Positions 1 to 8,249 of a stretch of DNA of 25,360 nucleotides are shown here, piece by piece; the stretch's first letter is position 1; the number at the start of each line of letters is the position of its first letter. This stretch comes from Acidobacteriota bacterium (GTDB taxonomy: Bacteria; Acidobacteriota; Blastocatellia; Pyrinomonadales; Pyrinomonadaceae), in NCBI GenBank assembly GCA_023436495.1, contig JAEZIT010000129.1, positions 1 through 25,360 on the forward strand, read 5' to 3'. The position numbers and the translations under genes are program-made. Below the pieces are notes generated by a model, which searched no databases, was not told the DNA's origin, and was given only the letters and a program-made list of their open reading frames with translations.

Positions 1-13
1 CCAACTCCCCTGC

Positions 14-778
14 CTATTTCGCCATACCCCGAAATTCCAGTAGCTCCTTTCCGTGGTGCGACAGGATCAGCCGGTTGTTGCGGATAACGAACCGGTCGGC
101 CTCACGCAGCCCTTCCATGAACCCGCGTTCGACGTCCATCCGGTTGTCTTCCACGCAGGCGCGCAGGGTCGAAATCGTGTCATAGATCTTCACGCGGTCT
201 GCCTTGTCGATATAGCTGCCGCCGAAAGTATTGCAGCTCGTATTCCCGCCCGCGCTGAATTTCGCCGGGTCGAACACGATAAATGCCTCGGACGCGATCC
301 TGCCGATGCGCTTTCCGCCGATCGCTTCCAGCACCCATTTCCTGCTTTCCAGCCCGCCGCCGACCGGCACGGGCACGTCCGTATCGGCACGTTCGAATTC
401 CAGCACCTCAACATTGCGTGCAAAGAACCGCAGCCTGTTTCCCGCTGCGGTGTAGCGCGTCGCCTGTTCCAGCGCCCGTATGAAATTCGTCTCGTTCGTC
501 ATCTCGCCGCCGCAGAATTTGCGGGTCGAAACCACGTTCGAGATCCGGACCTGCGCGCCCTTGCTGCTGATCGTTCCGCTGATGCTGTTGCACCCGGCGT
601 TCGCCGAAAATCTGTTCCGCGCTTCATTGATCTGGAAAAACCCGTCGGGTATCTCCACCTTCTGCCGATTGATCTCGACGGGCCTCCAGCGGTCGGTGCT
701 CAGGCCGTCCGCCCGCTGCGCGAAACCGCTGATCCCGAAAACTAATATCATTGCGAATAATGTATAAACTTTTCTCAT
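14..778 (-). CDS. secreted protein with two META (HslJ-like) domains
   Basis: The 254-residue product starts with a hydrophobic signal peptide (about residues 1-20, ending GISGFA before QRADG). Two tandem META-type repeats follow, each with a cysteine pair: AGCNSISGT with STRKFC in the first (about residues 35-130), and TSCNTFGGSY with STLRAC in the second (about 145-250). The GCN-x-x-x-G and later ATxxxC-like spacing is typical of META/HslJ domains, which are found in periplasmic or outer-membrane proteins linked in some bacteria to novobiocin resistance and motility. The actual role here is unknown. The start is supported by a GGGGAG ribosome binding site 4 nt upstream (783-788). It lies about 100 bp downstream of the MFS gene on the same strand, and no terminator is obvious between them. 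The paired cysteines suggest disulfides in the periplasm. Confidence 0.85.
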   Translation of the reverse strand: MRKVYTLFAMILVFGISGFAQRADGLSTDRWRPVEINRQKVEIPDGFFQINEARNRFSANAGCNSISGTISSKGAQVRISNVVSTRKFCGGEMTNETNFIRALEQATRYTAAGNRLRFFARNVEVLEFERADTDVPVPVGGGLESRKWVLEAIGGKRIGRIASEAFIVFDPAKFSAGGNTSCNTFGGSYIDKADRVKIYDTISTLRACVEDNRMDVERGFMEGLREADRFVIRNNRLILSHHGKELLEFRGMAK

Positions 779-880
779 ATCACTCCCCGTTTTCTCGAAT
801 ATGCCCGTCGGGCGGCATTAGCGCTCCGGTCGGGTTACTAGAGAGAACGGGTCGGCGGCCCGATACTTGCACGGACAAGA

Positions 881-2143
881 TCAATTCTTAAACGCGCCGA
901 AGCGATGCCGGACCATTACGTTCAGCAGAGCCACACAAACGAACGCCGCCGCCGCTGCTGCGATCACCCCGTAAAACGCAAAAACGTAATCCCCGCCCGC
1001 CTCATCCGCCAAATATCCCGTGATCCGTCCGCCGACCGCCGCGCCGATTATCTCGATCATAGTGATGGTGCCCAAGATCTTCCCGTACTCCTTCATTCCG
1101 AAAATATCGGCCGCCATTCGCTGCAGCAAAACGAAGGTACCTCCGTACCCGAGACCAAATGTCATTAAGAAGGGGAGCGCATTACCAACATTGAGGTCAA
1201 ACAATACCAACGTCGCGGCAAACATTGTCATCGTGCAGCCCAGCATCACCACCGACGGGCGCCACCTGTCGCTGAGCCACCCGGCCAGGAATTTCCCGCC
1301 AACACTGACCCCGAACAGCGCCGATTGCGCAAGCGCCGCCGACTCCAGCGACATTCCGATTCTGGGCGTCTGAAGATACAAAATAAACTGCTGGCTGGTC
1401 GCAAAAATGGGATAGAATACCAACGCCGCGCACGCTCCAAATACCCAAAACACGGGCATCCGGACCGCTTCCGACAGCATGTATCCCGTTATTTCCTTCG
1501 CCTCCGCATTCTCAGGCCTGGGCTCGTTTTCACGGTTCTCCCGAACCAGCAATATCACCGCCGGCAGCAGCACCAGCCACACCAGAACGCTCAATGCCGC
1601 CATCGCCGCCCGCCAACCAAACCGCGTTATCAATGGAGCCGCAATGAACGGGATCACCACTCCGCCGATGCTCGTCCCCGTCAACAAAATGCCCAGAGCC
1701 GTTCCTCGGTTCCGCCGGAACCAGCCGGAAACCAATACAACGCTTGGGGTTACGCCGACGAACCCGAGCGACATCCCCATCAGGAACCTCGCCGCATACA
1801 CCGCCGCCACGCTCTCCGCCTGTGAATGAAGCAACAGCCCCACACCAAGGGCGATGCACCCCAGGATCATCAAAAACCTCAGTGAATATCGCTTTATCAG
1901 CCATCCGCCCAGCATCGAAAACACGCCGGACATTAGGAACGTTATGTTCGCGCCGTCCGCGATAAAGCTCTCCGCCCGCTGAACCGCGACAAGGCCGTCA
2001 GCCACGAATTCTTCGCGGATAGCCTTGTAAAATACAGGGATCCCGCCGATCGACAGCCCATTCCCAACGATCAACGCGAACGTCGCGACCGCCAAGATGA
2101 TCCAGCCGTAATTGCTTCTGTCCGTTGAATTTGTTGAATTCAT
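881..2143 (-). CDS. MFS transporter, OFA/monocarboxylate-like
   Basis: This 420-residue protein has about 12 hydrophobic segments, as expected for a major facilitator superfamily permease in the inner membrane. The N-terminus (GWIILAVATFALIVGNGLS, then IPVFYKAIREEF) resembles the oxalate/formate antiporter (OFA) and monocarboxylate-porter branch. So does the segment around residues 120-180 (SLGFVGVTPSVVLVSGWF, then RRNRGTALGI and RFGWRAAMA). A charged central loop (about residues 200-215, RENRENEPRPENAEAKE) separates the two six-helix halves, and a second-half motif AGWLSDRW matches the conserved loop 8-9 signature. The substrate cannot be read from sequence; organic anions are the usual guess for this branch. 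The start ATG at 2143 is followed by a polar N-terminus and has only a weak ribosome binding site. No catabolic gene is adjacent to name a substrate. Confidence 0.88.
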   Translation of the reverse strand: MNSTNSTDRSNYGWIILAVATFALIVGNGLSIGGIPVFYKAIREEFVADGLVAVQRAESFIADGANITFLMSGVFSMLGGWLIKRYSLRFLMILGCIALGVGLLLHSQAESVAAVYAARFLMGMSLGFVGVTPSVVLVSGWFRRNRGTALGILLTGTSIGGVVIPFIAAPLITRFGWRAAMAALSVLVWLVLLPAVILLVRENRENEPRPENAEAKEITGYMLSEAVRMPVFWVFGACAALVFYPIFATSQQFILYLQTPRIGMSLESAALAQSALFGVSVGGKFLAGWLSDRWRPSVVMLGCTMTMFAATLVLFDLNVGNALPFLMTFGLGYGGTFVLLQRMAADIFGMKEYGKILGTITMIEIIGAAVGGRITGYLADEAGGDYVFAFYGVIAAAAAAFVCVALLNVMVRHRFGAFKN

Positions 2144-2250
2144 GAATTCACGATGCCTATGCCCAGCACGGCTATACTTATATCATTCCAAACCGCGTCG
2201 CCCAATGCTGAACCGGAAAACACTCGTATGCCCGGCCCGCCAAAACGTTG

Positions 2251-2256
2251 TATAAT
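2251..2256 (+). promoter_or_regulatory. candidate -10 element upstream of the LecA-like gene
   Basis: A perfect TATAAT lies in the 258-bp gap between the divergent MFS gene and the LecA-like gene. No convincing -35 hexamer sits 16-18 nt upstream. If used, it would give a 5' leader of about 140 nt before the ATG at 2402. Only the hexamer match supports it. Confidence 0.3.
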
Positions 2257-2401
2257 CAGTGTGTCTGCAATTTTTGCAACTTCGTAAACCCTTTTGAGCA
2301 TCATTATTCAGGCTGTAACGGCTGTCTTACCCCGACGCTACTTAATTGATAGCTTTGAACTTAACGCGGGTCGGCAGAACACGGCTGCTAACGGAGAAAC
2401 A

Positions 2402-3196
2402 ATGAACACGAAAAATCGGGCGCTTCGGATAATTTTGGCAGCGGGGATGATATTTTCATTGTCGTCCGCGATCTTCGCCGATACGATACGGTTAAAAGAC
2501 GGCAGCAGGATCAAAGGCAAGATCGTCAGTTTCAGTGGCGGCAAATTCACCGTTGCGATCGGCGAAGGCTCTCGGCGTAAAGAACTTAGCTTCAACGCGT
2601 CCGAGGTCGATTCGATCGAATTCGATGCCGAACCGATACGCATCGAACAGGCAGCGGCAAGGCGTACGACTCCTGTTCCGGCACCGACGCCCACCGCTCC
2701 GACCGCCAATAATACTGCTGATACTGACGAGGACGTGATCGCCGACGATGGAACCGTAGCTTCCGCTCCGGCGCCGACGCCGAAAACTCGCCCGACTGCT
2801 CCGAATAGCAACTCGCGTGCGATCAAATTCTCGGTTAAGGTACTTGCCGACAATACATCGAACGGCTGGACGAATTCGGGATGGGTGGTCAAGAAGGGCC
2901 AGCGGATCCGGATCGCCGGGGACGGCACCGTCACACTTGGCCGCGGCCGCACATCCGACGCATCCGGGATCGCTGATCTCGAAGATGCCGAAAAGCTTAT
3001 GCCCGGCGTGCCGACCGGCGCCCTGATCGCGGTCATTGGCGACGACAATAACGATTTTATATACATTGGAGCGGAACGCGAATTCACGGCAGCCCGTGAC
3101 GGGGCTCTGTTTTTAGGCGTAAACGAAGGCAATTTGAATGACAATTCCGGTTCGTTCAACGCCAATATCGAGATCTCACCGGATTCGGGTGGTTGA
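2402..3196 (+). CDS. secreted protein: Sm-like N-terminal module, Thr/Pro linker and LecA (PA-IL)-like domain
   Basis: I chose the ATG at 2402 because GGAG lies 5 nt upstream (2393-2396) and a clean signal peptide follows (MNTKNRALRII, hydrophobic to SSAIFA). A longer frame opens at 2294, but its extra 36 residues look non-coding. The 264-residue product has three parts. A short beta module comes first (about residues 27-75, DTIRLKDGSRIKGKIVSF, ending VDSIEFD), of the Sm/SH3-like kind seen in other secreted proteins. A Pro/Thr/Ala linker rich in PTP and APTP follows (about 85-135). The C-terminal domain (about 140-258) resembles the Pseudomonas PA-IL/LecA galactose-binding lectin fold: NGWTNSGWVVKKGQRIRI, GDGTVTLG, GALIAVIGD, FLGVNEGNLNDNSGSF. 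Sugar binding is inferred from family resemblance only. The VWFA-related gene follows 84 bp downstream on the same strand. Confidence 0.82.
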   Translation: MNTKNRALRIILAAGMIFSLSSAIFADTIRLKDGSRIKGKIVSFSGGKFTVAIGEGSRRKELSFNASEVDSIEFDAEPIRIEQAAARRTTPVPAPTPTAPTANNTADTDEDVIADDGTVASAPAPTPKTRPTAPNSNSRAIKFSVKVLADNTSNGWTNSGWVVKKGQRIRIAGDGTVTLGRGRTSDASGIADLEDAEKLMPGVPTGALIAVIGDDNNDFIYIGAEREFTAARDGALFLGVNEGNLNDNSGSFNANIEISPDSGG

Positions 3197-3280
3197 GCTG
3201 AATACAAAATATTTGCCAAAGTCCAACGAAACGCGGAGAATAAGTATCTAATCCATTGAGGCCTAACTAAGGAAACACCT

Positions 3281-4525
3281 ATGCATATTGCCCGTCCGCG
3301 TCAGATTTCGGCCGCGATGGTCGTGCTTTTAATGATCTTCGCCACGTTTAGCCCAACATTCGCCCAGTCGCGCCCGCAGCGGCCCGACACGATCAAGGGC
3401 AACCAGAAAAAGAACTCACGCCCGACGGAAGAAGAGCTGAAAAAAGCCGAAGAAGAGAGAAAACGGGCCGAAGAGGAAAAGAGTGCCGTTGTTTCCGACG
3501 ATGTCCTTAAGGTGGATACGGACATTGTGCCGGTTGACGCGGTCGTTTTCAACAAAAAGAGCGGGCAGATAATTACCGGGCTCAAAAAGGAGAACTTCGC
3601 GATCTTCGAGAACGGTGTGAAAAAGGACATCTCCAGTTTTGCTACACCTGATTCGCCGATCACGGTCACGCTCGTGCTTGAATACAGCAAGTGGACGGAG
3701 CTTTTCGGATCCGCCGCCGGCGGCCGTTTCGAGCCCGGTGCATATGAAGCAGTACGTCCAGTCGCCCAATTTCTGACGCGATTTATCAAGCCCCCTGATG
3801 ACTATGCCTCGGTGATCGCCTTCGATATACGGCCTACTCCTATTACCGATTTCACGAATGACCCTGCACGTATCCGCAGTACTATAGACCTGTTATTAAG
3901 GAACCGTCCGGCTTATCGCGAAAATAATCTGTTTGATTCGCTGAAGTTCGCGCTGGTCGGCGGCAAAGGCGACGCCGTCGTCCTCGAGGATAACGGGAAC
4001 AAACAAATGGAGTACGGCGGAATGGTTGACGTGCGTTCAAAACGTCGCGCGATCATCCTCGTGGCCTCCGGCATCAACACATTTAGCCGAACAAGTTATG
4101 ACGACGTAAGGAAGGTTATTCAGGCCTCTGGCATCCCTATTTACATCATCAGCACTGGCAACTTGTTCTATAAACGCTATGAAGGCTACCTGGACGCGAC
4201 AGACAGCCTGACCGGAGCGCCGGGGCGGCTGACATTTCTTCAGGCGACCAATACCCTGAACACGTTTGCCAAGGAATCCGGCGGAAGGCATTTTCAGATG
4301 ACGTTCGAAAGCGAGATCCCAGCCTATCTTCAGGACATAAACAGCCTTTTGCGAAGCCAGTACAGCCTCGCCTACGATGTTACGGAAAGATATGAACCGG
4401 GCAAGAAATATAAGATCGACGTAAAGGTCGATGTTGACGGCGACGGACAGTACGACGATAAGACCTTTGTCGTTCAGCACCGCCCATTCCTGACCGTCCC
4501 GAAGGAAAAGGATTCGAAGAATTAG
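3281..4525 (+). CDS. secreted VWFA-related protein (Acidobacteria-type)
   Basis: The 414-residue product has a signal peptide (about residues 1-28, ending SPTFA before QSRP). A highly charged Glu/Lys segment follows (about 45-72, EEELKKAEEERKRAEEEK), likely helical or coiled. After it comes the arrangement typical of VWFA-related proteins abundant in Acidobacteriota: VPVDAVVFNKKSGQIITGLK, then KENFAIFENGVKKDISSF, then a von Willebrand A-like fold from about 128 to 380. The usual metal-binding DxSxS is replaced by EYSKW (E134), so the metal site looks degenerate. The segments RRAIILVASGINTFS and IYIISTGN match later strands of the fold. Such proteins are exported and probably bind protein partners; no specific role is known. 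AAGGA lies 7 nt before the ATG, and a strong terminator follows the stop. Confidence 0.85.
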   Translation: MHIARPRQISAAMVVLLMIFATFSPTFAQSRPQRPDTIKGNQKKNSRPTEEELKKAEEERKRAEEEKSAVVSDDVLKVDTDIVPVDAVVFNKKSGQIITGLKKENFAIFENGVKKDISSFATPDSPITVTLVLEYSKWTELFGSAAGGRFEPGAYEAVRPVAQFLTRFIKPPDDYASVIAFDIRPTPITDFTNDPARIRSTIDLLLRNRPAYRENNLFDSLKFALVGGKGDAVVLEDNGNKQMEYGGMVDVRSKRRAIILVASGINTFSRTSYDDVRKVIQASGIPIYIISTGNLFYKRYEGYLDATDSLTGAPGRLTFLQATNTLNTFAKESGGRHFQMTFESEIPAYLQDINSLLRSQYSLAYDVTERYEPGKKYKIDVKVDVDGDGQYDDKTFVVQHRPFLTVPKEKDSKN

Positions 4526-4547
4526 GGCCTGAAAAAGCATTGATAGG

Positions 4548-4586
4548 GCGGCCGAATGGTTGATCACAAGTTCGGCCGCTATTTTT
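4548..4586 (+). terminator. rho-independent terminator of the VWFA-related gene
   Basis: A perfect 9-bp stem (GCGGCCGAA at 4548-4556 with TTCGGCCGC at 4571-4579) encloses a 14-nt loop and is followed by TATTTTT. It begins 23 bp after the VWFA stop codon and separates it from the radical SAM gene. Confidence 0.88.
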
Positions 4587-4611
4587 GTGGGTTCTCAAAC
4601 CGCGGAAATGC

Positions 4612-4620
4612 TGATATTCT
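4612..4620 (+). promoter_or_regulatory. candidate extended -10 promoter of the radical SAM gene
   Basis: TGA followed by TATTCT fits an extended -10 (TGnTATAAT, four of six in the hexamer) just after the upstream terminator. It would start transcription about 11 nt before the ATG, giving a nearly leaderless mRNA. That agrees with the lack of a Shine-Dalgarno sequence there. The -35 region is poor. Confidence 0.35.
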
Positions 4621-4637
4621 GGTTGTTTTAGTATTGA

Positions 4638-6527
4638 ATGAGCAAACGCATTGTAGAAAGTTATAAGAAAAAGCTCGCCGCCGAAGAGGGTTACTTCACC
4701 TCGCGTGGGGGCTCGGCGTTGCGGATCGCCCTCGTCTATCCGAACACGCATGCTATCGGGATGGCCAATCTCGGGCTGCATACGATGTACGAGCTCTTTA
4801 ACCGAATCCCGGAGGTTTCCTGCGAACGCGTCTTCCTGCCTGATGCCGACGAAATGCGGGAATATGAACGCTCGCGTTCTACGCTGCTCTCGCTCGAAAC
4901 CCAATCGCCCGTGAAGGATTTCGATATCGTTGCCTTCACGATCTCGTTTGAGACTGACTATCTGAATATGGCCCGGATACTTCAGATGTCGGGCATACCC
5001 GTTTGGTCAAAGGATAGGAACCACTTTCATCCGCTCGTGGTTATGGGCGGCGCCGCTTCTTTCCTCAACCCGGAACCGATAGCGGATTTCACCGATATCA
5101 TAGCCGTGGGTGAAGGTGAGATTCTTGCCCATCAGCTTATCGATGCCATTCTCGAAAACGAGTCCAAGGAAGACATTCTCCTCGCATTGGCACGAATAGG
5201 TCGCGGGTTTTATGTCCCGTCGCTTTACGACGTCATCTATAACGAAGACGGAACGGTCTTTGACTACGTCCCGAACGCCGACGAAGTTCCTCGCCGAGTC
5301 GGCCGCGCTCTGTCGGCCATTAATCCGAAGGAAGGAACCTTACGCCGTGCTTTGAAACGCGGCGAGACGGAGCTTGCCGAATTTCTCACAAATCAGGACA
5401 TTTTCTGTCCGTCGACCGCCGTCTGGTCGCCGGAAGCTGAAATGGGCGAGCGTTTGTTGGTCGAGATCTCACGCGGCTGCTCGCAGGGCTGCAGGTTCTG
5501 CTGGGCAGGCTATAACTATTACCCGCCACGGGTAGTTCCGGCAAAAGACATCCTGGCCAAAGCACGGGAATGGCGGGACAAGACCGACAAGATCGGCCTT
5601 GTTTCTACTGCTGTCTGCGATCATCCGGAGATCTCAACGATCCTTCGCGAATTACGTGCGATGGAATATCGAATTTCGGTGTCTTCGCTGAGGCTCGACC
5701 AGATCTCTGACGAGCTCCTCGATGCGCTTGTCGAATCTCGCGACCAGCAGATCGCTGTCGCCCCGGAAACCGGTTCCGACCGCCTCCGCAGGGTCATCAA
5801 CAAGAATCTTACCAATGGCGAGATCGTTGACATCTGCGGCTCCGTATTCGACCGCGGAATGCTTACTATAAAGCTCTATGTCATGGTCGGCCTGCCTACC
5901 GAAACACAGGAAGACCTCGATGAGATCTTTGTGCTTGTCGAACGGATAAAGGACCGGATGCTCGAAGCTGGCAAGAAATTCGGCCGTGCCGGAAAGATCA
6001 TCACGTCGCTGAACGGTTTTGTCCCAAAACCCAATACGCCTCTGCAGTGGGACGGCATTTGCGACGAAAAAGAGCTGAAACGACGTATCAAATATGTCGC
6101 AAGAGGCCTGTCGAAGATCCCGAATGCCGAGGTCCGGTTTATGTCCGCTCGTATTGCACATGAACAGGCGTTGTTCTCTTCCGGAGACCGCAGTATCGCC
6201 CGTGTGATCGATCGTGCCGCGGAACTTAAGCGCGATGTTGGACGTGCGATACGTGAAACGGGTGTCGATCCGGCCTTCCACATTTCGCGCGACCGCAGCT
6301 ACGACGAATTCCTTCCCTGGTCTATCGTCGATTCGGGCCTTTCATTCGAATTTTTGAAGACCGAACACGAAAAAGCCCGAGAGTCACTCTCGAGCCTTCC
6401 GTGTCCTGCTGTTGAAAAGTGCACGACCTGCGGTGTATGCCCGTCGACATGGCTCGCCGACGCTCCCGAAGGCCTTATCCAGATCCAGCCGATTCGCGTC
6501 CGGCAATCCCTTGCCGCCGCCGTTTAA
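4638..6527 (+). CDS. B12-binding-domain radical SAM protein, TIGR03960 type
   Basis: This 629-residue protein resembles the TIGR03960 family. The N-terminal half has a Rossmann-like cobalamin-binding-type region (about residues 25-190, with IALVYPNTHAIGMANLGL and VVMGGAASFLNPEPIADF). It is followed by a radical SAM core whose cluster motif reads SRGCSQGCRFCWAGY (C281, C285, C288), the CxxxCxxC that binds the 4Fe-4S cluster for S-adenosylmethionine cleavage. Later core features include VAPETGSDRLRR and KLYVMVGLPTET. The C-terminus has CTTCGVC (C595, C598, C601), possibly a second metal site. The reaction is unknown. In many genomes this family sits beside a TIGR03936/DUF2344 protein and ribonuclease G; neither partner is present here. 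The length is normal for the family. Its stop codon overlaps the stop of the convergent membrane-protein gene. Confidence 0.92.
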   Translation: MSKRIVESYKKKLAAEEGYFTSRGGSALRIALVYPNTHAIGMANLGLHTMYELFNRIPEVSCERVFLPDADEMREYERSRSTLLSLETQSPVKDFDIVAFTISFETDYLNMARILQMSGIPVWSKDRNHFHPLVVMGGAASFLNPEPIADFTDIIAVGEGEILAHQLIDAILENESKEDILLALARIGRGFYVPSLYDVIYNEDGTVFDYVPNADEVPRRVGRALSAINPKEGTLRRALKRGETELAEFLTNQDIFCPSTAVWSPEAEMGERLLVEISRGCSQGCRFCWAGYNYYPPRVVPAKDILAKAREWRDKTDKIGLVSTAVCDHPEISTILRELRAMEYRISVSSLRLDQISDELLDALVESRDQQIAVAPETGSDRLRRVINKNLTNGEIVDICGSVFDRGMLTIKLYVMVGLPTETQEDLDEIFVLVERIKDRMLEAGKKFGRAGKIITSLNGFVPKPNTPLQWDGICDEKELKRRIKYVARGLSKIPNAEVRFMSARIAHEQALFSSGDRSIARVIDRAAELKRDVGRAIRETGVDPAFHISRDRSYDEFLPWSIVDSGLSFEFLKTEHEKARESLSSLPCPAVEKCTTCGVCPSTWLADAPEGLIQIQPIRVRQSLAAAV

Positions 6528-6931
6528 CTCTTTAGCAGGAATCCCGTCGGAGTGGCTGTATGGTCGAAATGGTATGTATAGTTATACAGACCGAACGGCA
6601 GTATCCCGATCGTTTTCCTGTACACGACGTGTGCCTGGATCACATTGCCGACCAATTTTACGTCCATGAACGTATCAGGTGGCAGGTTGTTCTCTGCGGC
6701 TGCACGCTGAATACGCAGCTGCACCGATTCCACCGGTCTGACGCCTGCCGGAACCGCAAGCCCCTGAACCACTGCGGTCTGCATTTCCTGTTTGAAATTT
6801 TCCCCCTCGTACGCCACCGGGATAAAGTTAAGTCCCGCATTTGCAGCTAACACGATCACGAACAGCACAAGCATGAATTTCGTTGTGGCAGATCCGCGTT
6901 CCGAGCTGCGGTGACTTACATATTTTTTCAT
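6524..6931 (-). CDS. small single-pass membrane protein, unknown function
   Basis: I place the start at the ATG at 6931, because GAGG lies 10 nt upstream; a GTG at 6940 is too close to that site. The 135-residue product has a short basic, Ser-rich N-terminus (MKKYVSHRSSERGSATTKF) and one hydrophobic helix (about residues 20-38, FMLVLFVIVLAANAGLNFI). A soluble tail of about 95 residues follows with no cysteines and no motif I recognise. The layout (basic N-terminus, one helix, extracytoplasmic tail) resembles pilin-like or DUF4845-like small proteins, but I cannot assign a family. It begins 34 bp after the aroB stop on the same strand, so it is probably co-transcribed with aroB. Its stop overlaps the stop of the convergent radical SAM gene. 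Confidence 0.72.
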   Translation of the reverse strand: MKKYVSHRSSERGSATTKFMLVLFVIVLAANAGLNFIPVAYEGENFKQEMQTAVVQGLAVPAGVRPVESVQLRIQRAAAENNLPPDTFMDVKLVGNVIQAHVVYRKTIGILPFGLYNYTYHFDHTATPTGFLLKS

Positions 6932-6965
6932 CGTAATCACACCTCGACTGATAAAACTAGTGGGT

Positions 6966-8147
6966 TTAATATTCTTTCAGAAAATTCTTGAGTGTTTCTT
7001 TAACGGCATTTAGCGGGATCTCCTTTTCGGATACAACGACGGGATCGCCTATGCCTTTAAGGAGAATGAATTGTAGAGAATCGGCGATATTCTTCTTGTC
7101 GAATTTGAACGCCTCCGCAAGCTCGCCGGCACTGATGTCCTTGATCGACGGCAGTCTCCCGCATCGATGCAAAACATCGTTCAACAATTCTAAATCATCA
7201 CTGCCAAAAATTTCAAGCTTTTTTGACAGCTTGGCTGCAAATAAAATTCCGTACCCGACGGCCTCGCCGTGCTTGAAATAGCGGTATTTCGTGAGTTTTT
7301 CGAGTGCGTGTGCCAAAGTATGGCCGAAATTAAGTATTTTCCGCGACCTCCGGTCGGTGCGATCCGCTGATTCGAAAGGGTCTCCGGCAACGATCGCGAC
7401 CTTGAATGAGATCTGTTCAAATAACAGGTCAGCCAGACGGCTGTCGAATTCCTCGTCATCCTCGACGTTACGAATCGTCTTTGGCGGATACGAATCCAGG
7501 AATTCGCCGGTTTGATCAAGTAGTTCCCTGCTCGCGATCGCTCCGTGTTTTACGGCTTCGCAAAATCCCGCGGTCAATTCTCGCCTCGGCAGCGTCCGGA
7601 GTGTGGCAGTGTCGACCAGAACACCCGCCGGCTGGTGAAAAGCTCCTGCGAGGTTCTTGCCGAACGCCGTGTTCACGCCTGTTTTCCCGCCGACTGACGA
7701 ATCTATCATCGCCAGCAACGTGGTCGGCACCTGAATGAACCTGATTCCGCGAAGATGGACGGCCGCCGCAAATCCCGACAGGTCTCCGACGACTCCGCCG
7801 CCGAGAGCTACGACGCAATCCGTCCGTGCAAGTCCGATCCGGCTAAAAAAGCCCAACGCCGATTCGAGCGAACGCATGTTTTTGAATCGCTCGCCGTCCT
7901 GCATCAGCCAGACTTCCGCCCGGATCCCGGAACTTTCCAGGCTTGATAAAACTCGCTCGCCGTACAGGGTGAACACCTTCTTGTTCGATATGATCGCGAC
8001 CGTTCGAACGTCCTGTCCGGCAACACTTCGTACGAACTCACCGCATCCGGAAAGAAGCCCGGAACCGATCCGTATCGGGTATTCCGCCGGAACCGATGCC
8101 GAAGCTACTTTCAATGTACGGAAATTTGGAGGTCTCAGGTGGTCCAT
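6966..8147 (-). CDS. aroB: 3-dehydroquinate synthase
   Basis: AroB converts DAHP to 3-dehydroquinate with NAD and a divalent metal, the second step of the shikimate pathway in the cytoplasm. The 393-residue product shows the family hallmarks: VALGGGVVGDLSGFAAA (NAD-binding glycine-rich loop), FIQVPTTLLAMIDSSVGGKT, GVNTAFGKNLAGAFHQP, the metal-ligand region ELTAGFCEAVKHGAI, and ILNFGHTLAHALE with KHGEAVGYGI. It is somewhat longer than the usual 340-370 residues. The extra length is an N-terminal extension (MDHLRPPNFRTLKVASASVP), so the true start could lie slightly downstream. No strong ribosome binding site marks the ATG at 8147. It lies downstream of glmM on the same strand, but a terminator (8190-8228) intervenes, so it probably has its own promoter. 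Confidence 0.95.
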   Translation of the reverse strand: MDHLRPPNFRTLKVASASVPAEYPIRIGSGLLSGCGEFVRSVAGQDVRTVAIISNKKVFTLYGERVLSSLESSGIRAEVWLMQDGERFKNMRSLESALGFFSRIGLARTDCVVALGGGVVGDLSGFAAAVHLRGIRFIQVPTTLLAMIDSSVGGKTGVNTAFGKNLAGAFHQPAGVLVDTATLRTLPRRELTAGFCEAVKHGAIASRELLDQTGEFLDSYPPKTIRNVEDDEEFDSRLADLLFEQISFKVAIVAGDPFESADRTDRRSRKILNFGHTLAHALEKLTKYRYFKHGEAVGYGILFAAKLSKKLEIFGSDDLELLNDVLHRCGRLPSIKDISAGELAEAFKFDKKNIADSLQFILLKGIGDPVVVSEKEIPLNAVKETLKNFLKEY

Positions 8148-8189
8148 CAGGAATTGAGATTATTTGACCTCGCCGCTAAATTCAAGCGA

Positions 8190-8228
8190 ATAAAAGCAAA
8201 AGGCGAACGGTCATTCAAACCGTCCGCC
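8190..8228 (-). terminator. rho-independent terminator downstream of glmM
   Basis: Read on the minus strand, GGCGGACGGT pairs with ACCGTTCGCC (8202-8228) over 10 bp, including one G-U pair, around a 7-nt loop. It is followed by the T-rich stretch TTTTGCTTTTATTCG (8187-8201). On the plus strand the same position is an A-C mismatch and no T-run follows, so the terminator belongs to the minus strand. It ends the glmM transcript about 175 nt after its stop codon. Confidence 0.72.
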
Positions 8229-8249
8229 TGTGAAATTTGCGAATTTAAA

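Noticed and set aside
53..745. Long plus-strand open frame opposite the META-domain gene
   Set aside because: It is the complement of a real gene with clear domains and signal peptide; its translation has no motif.
2294..2401. Extended N-terminus for the LecA-like protein
   Set aside because: A good ribosome binding site and a signal peptide begin at the ATG at 2402; the extra residues show no signal or domain features.
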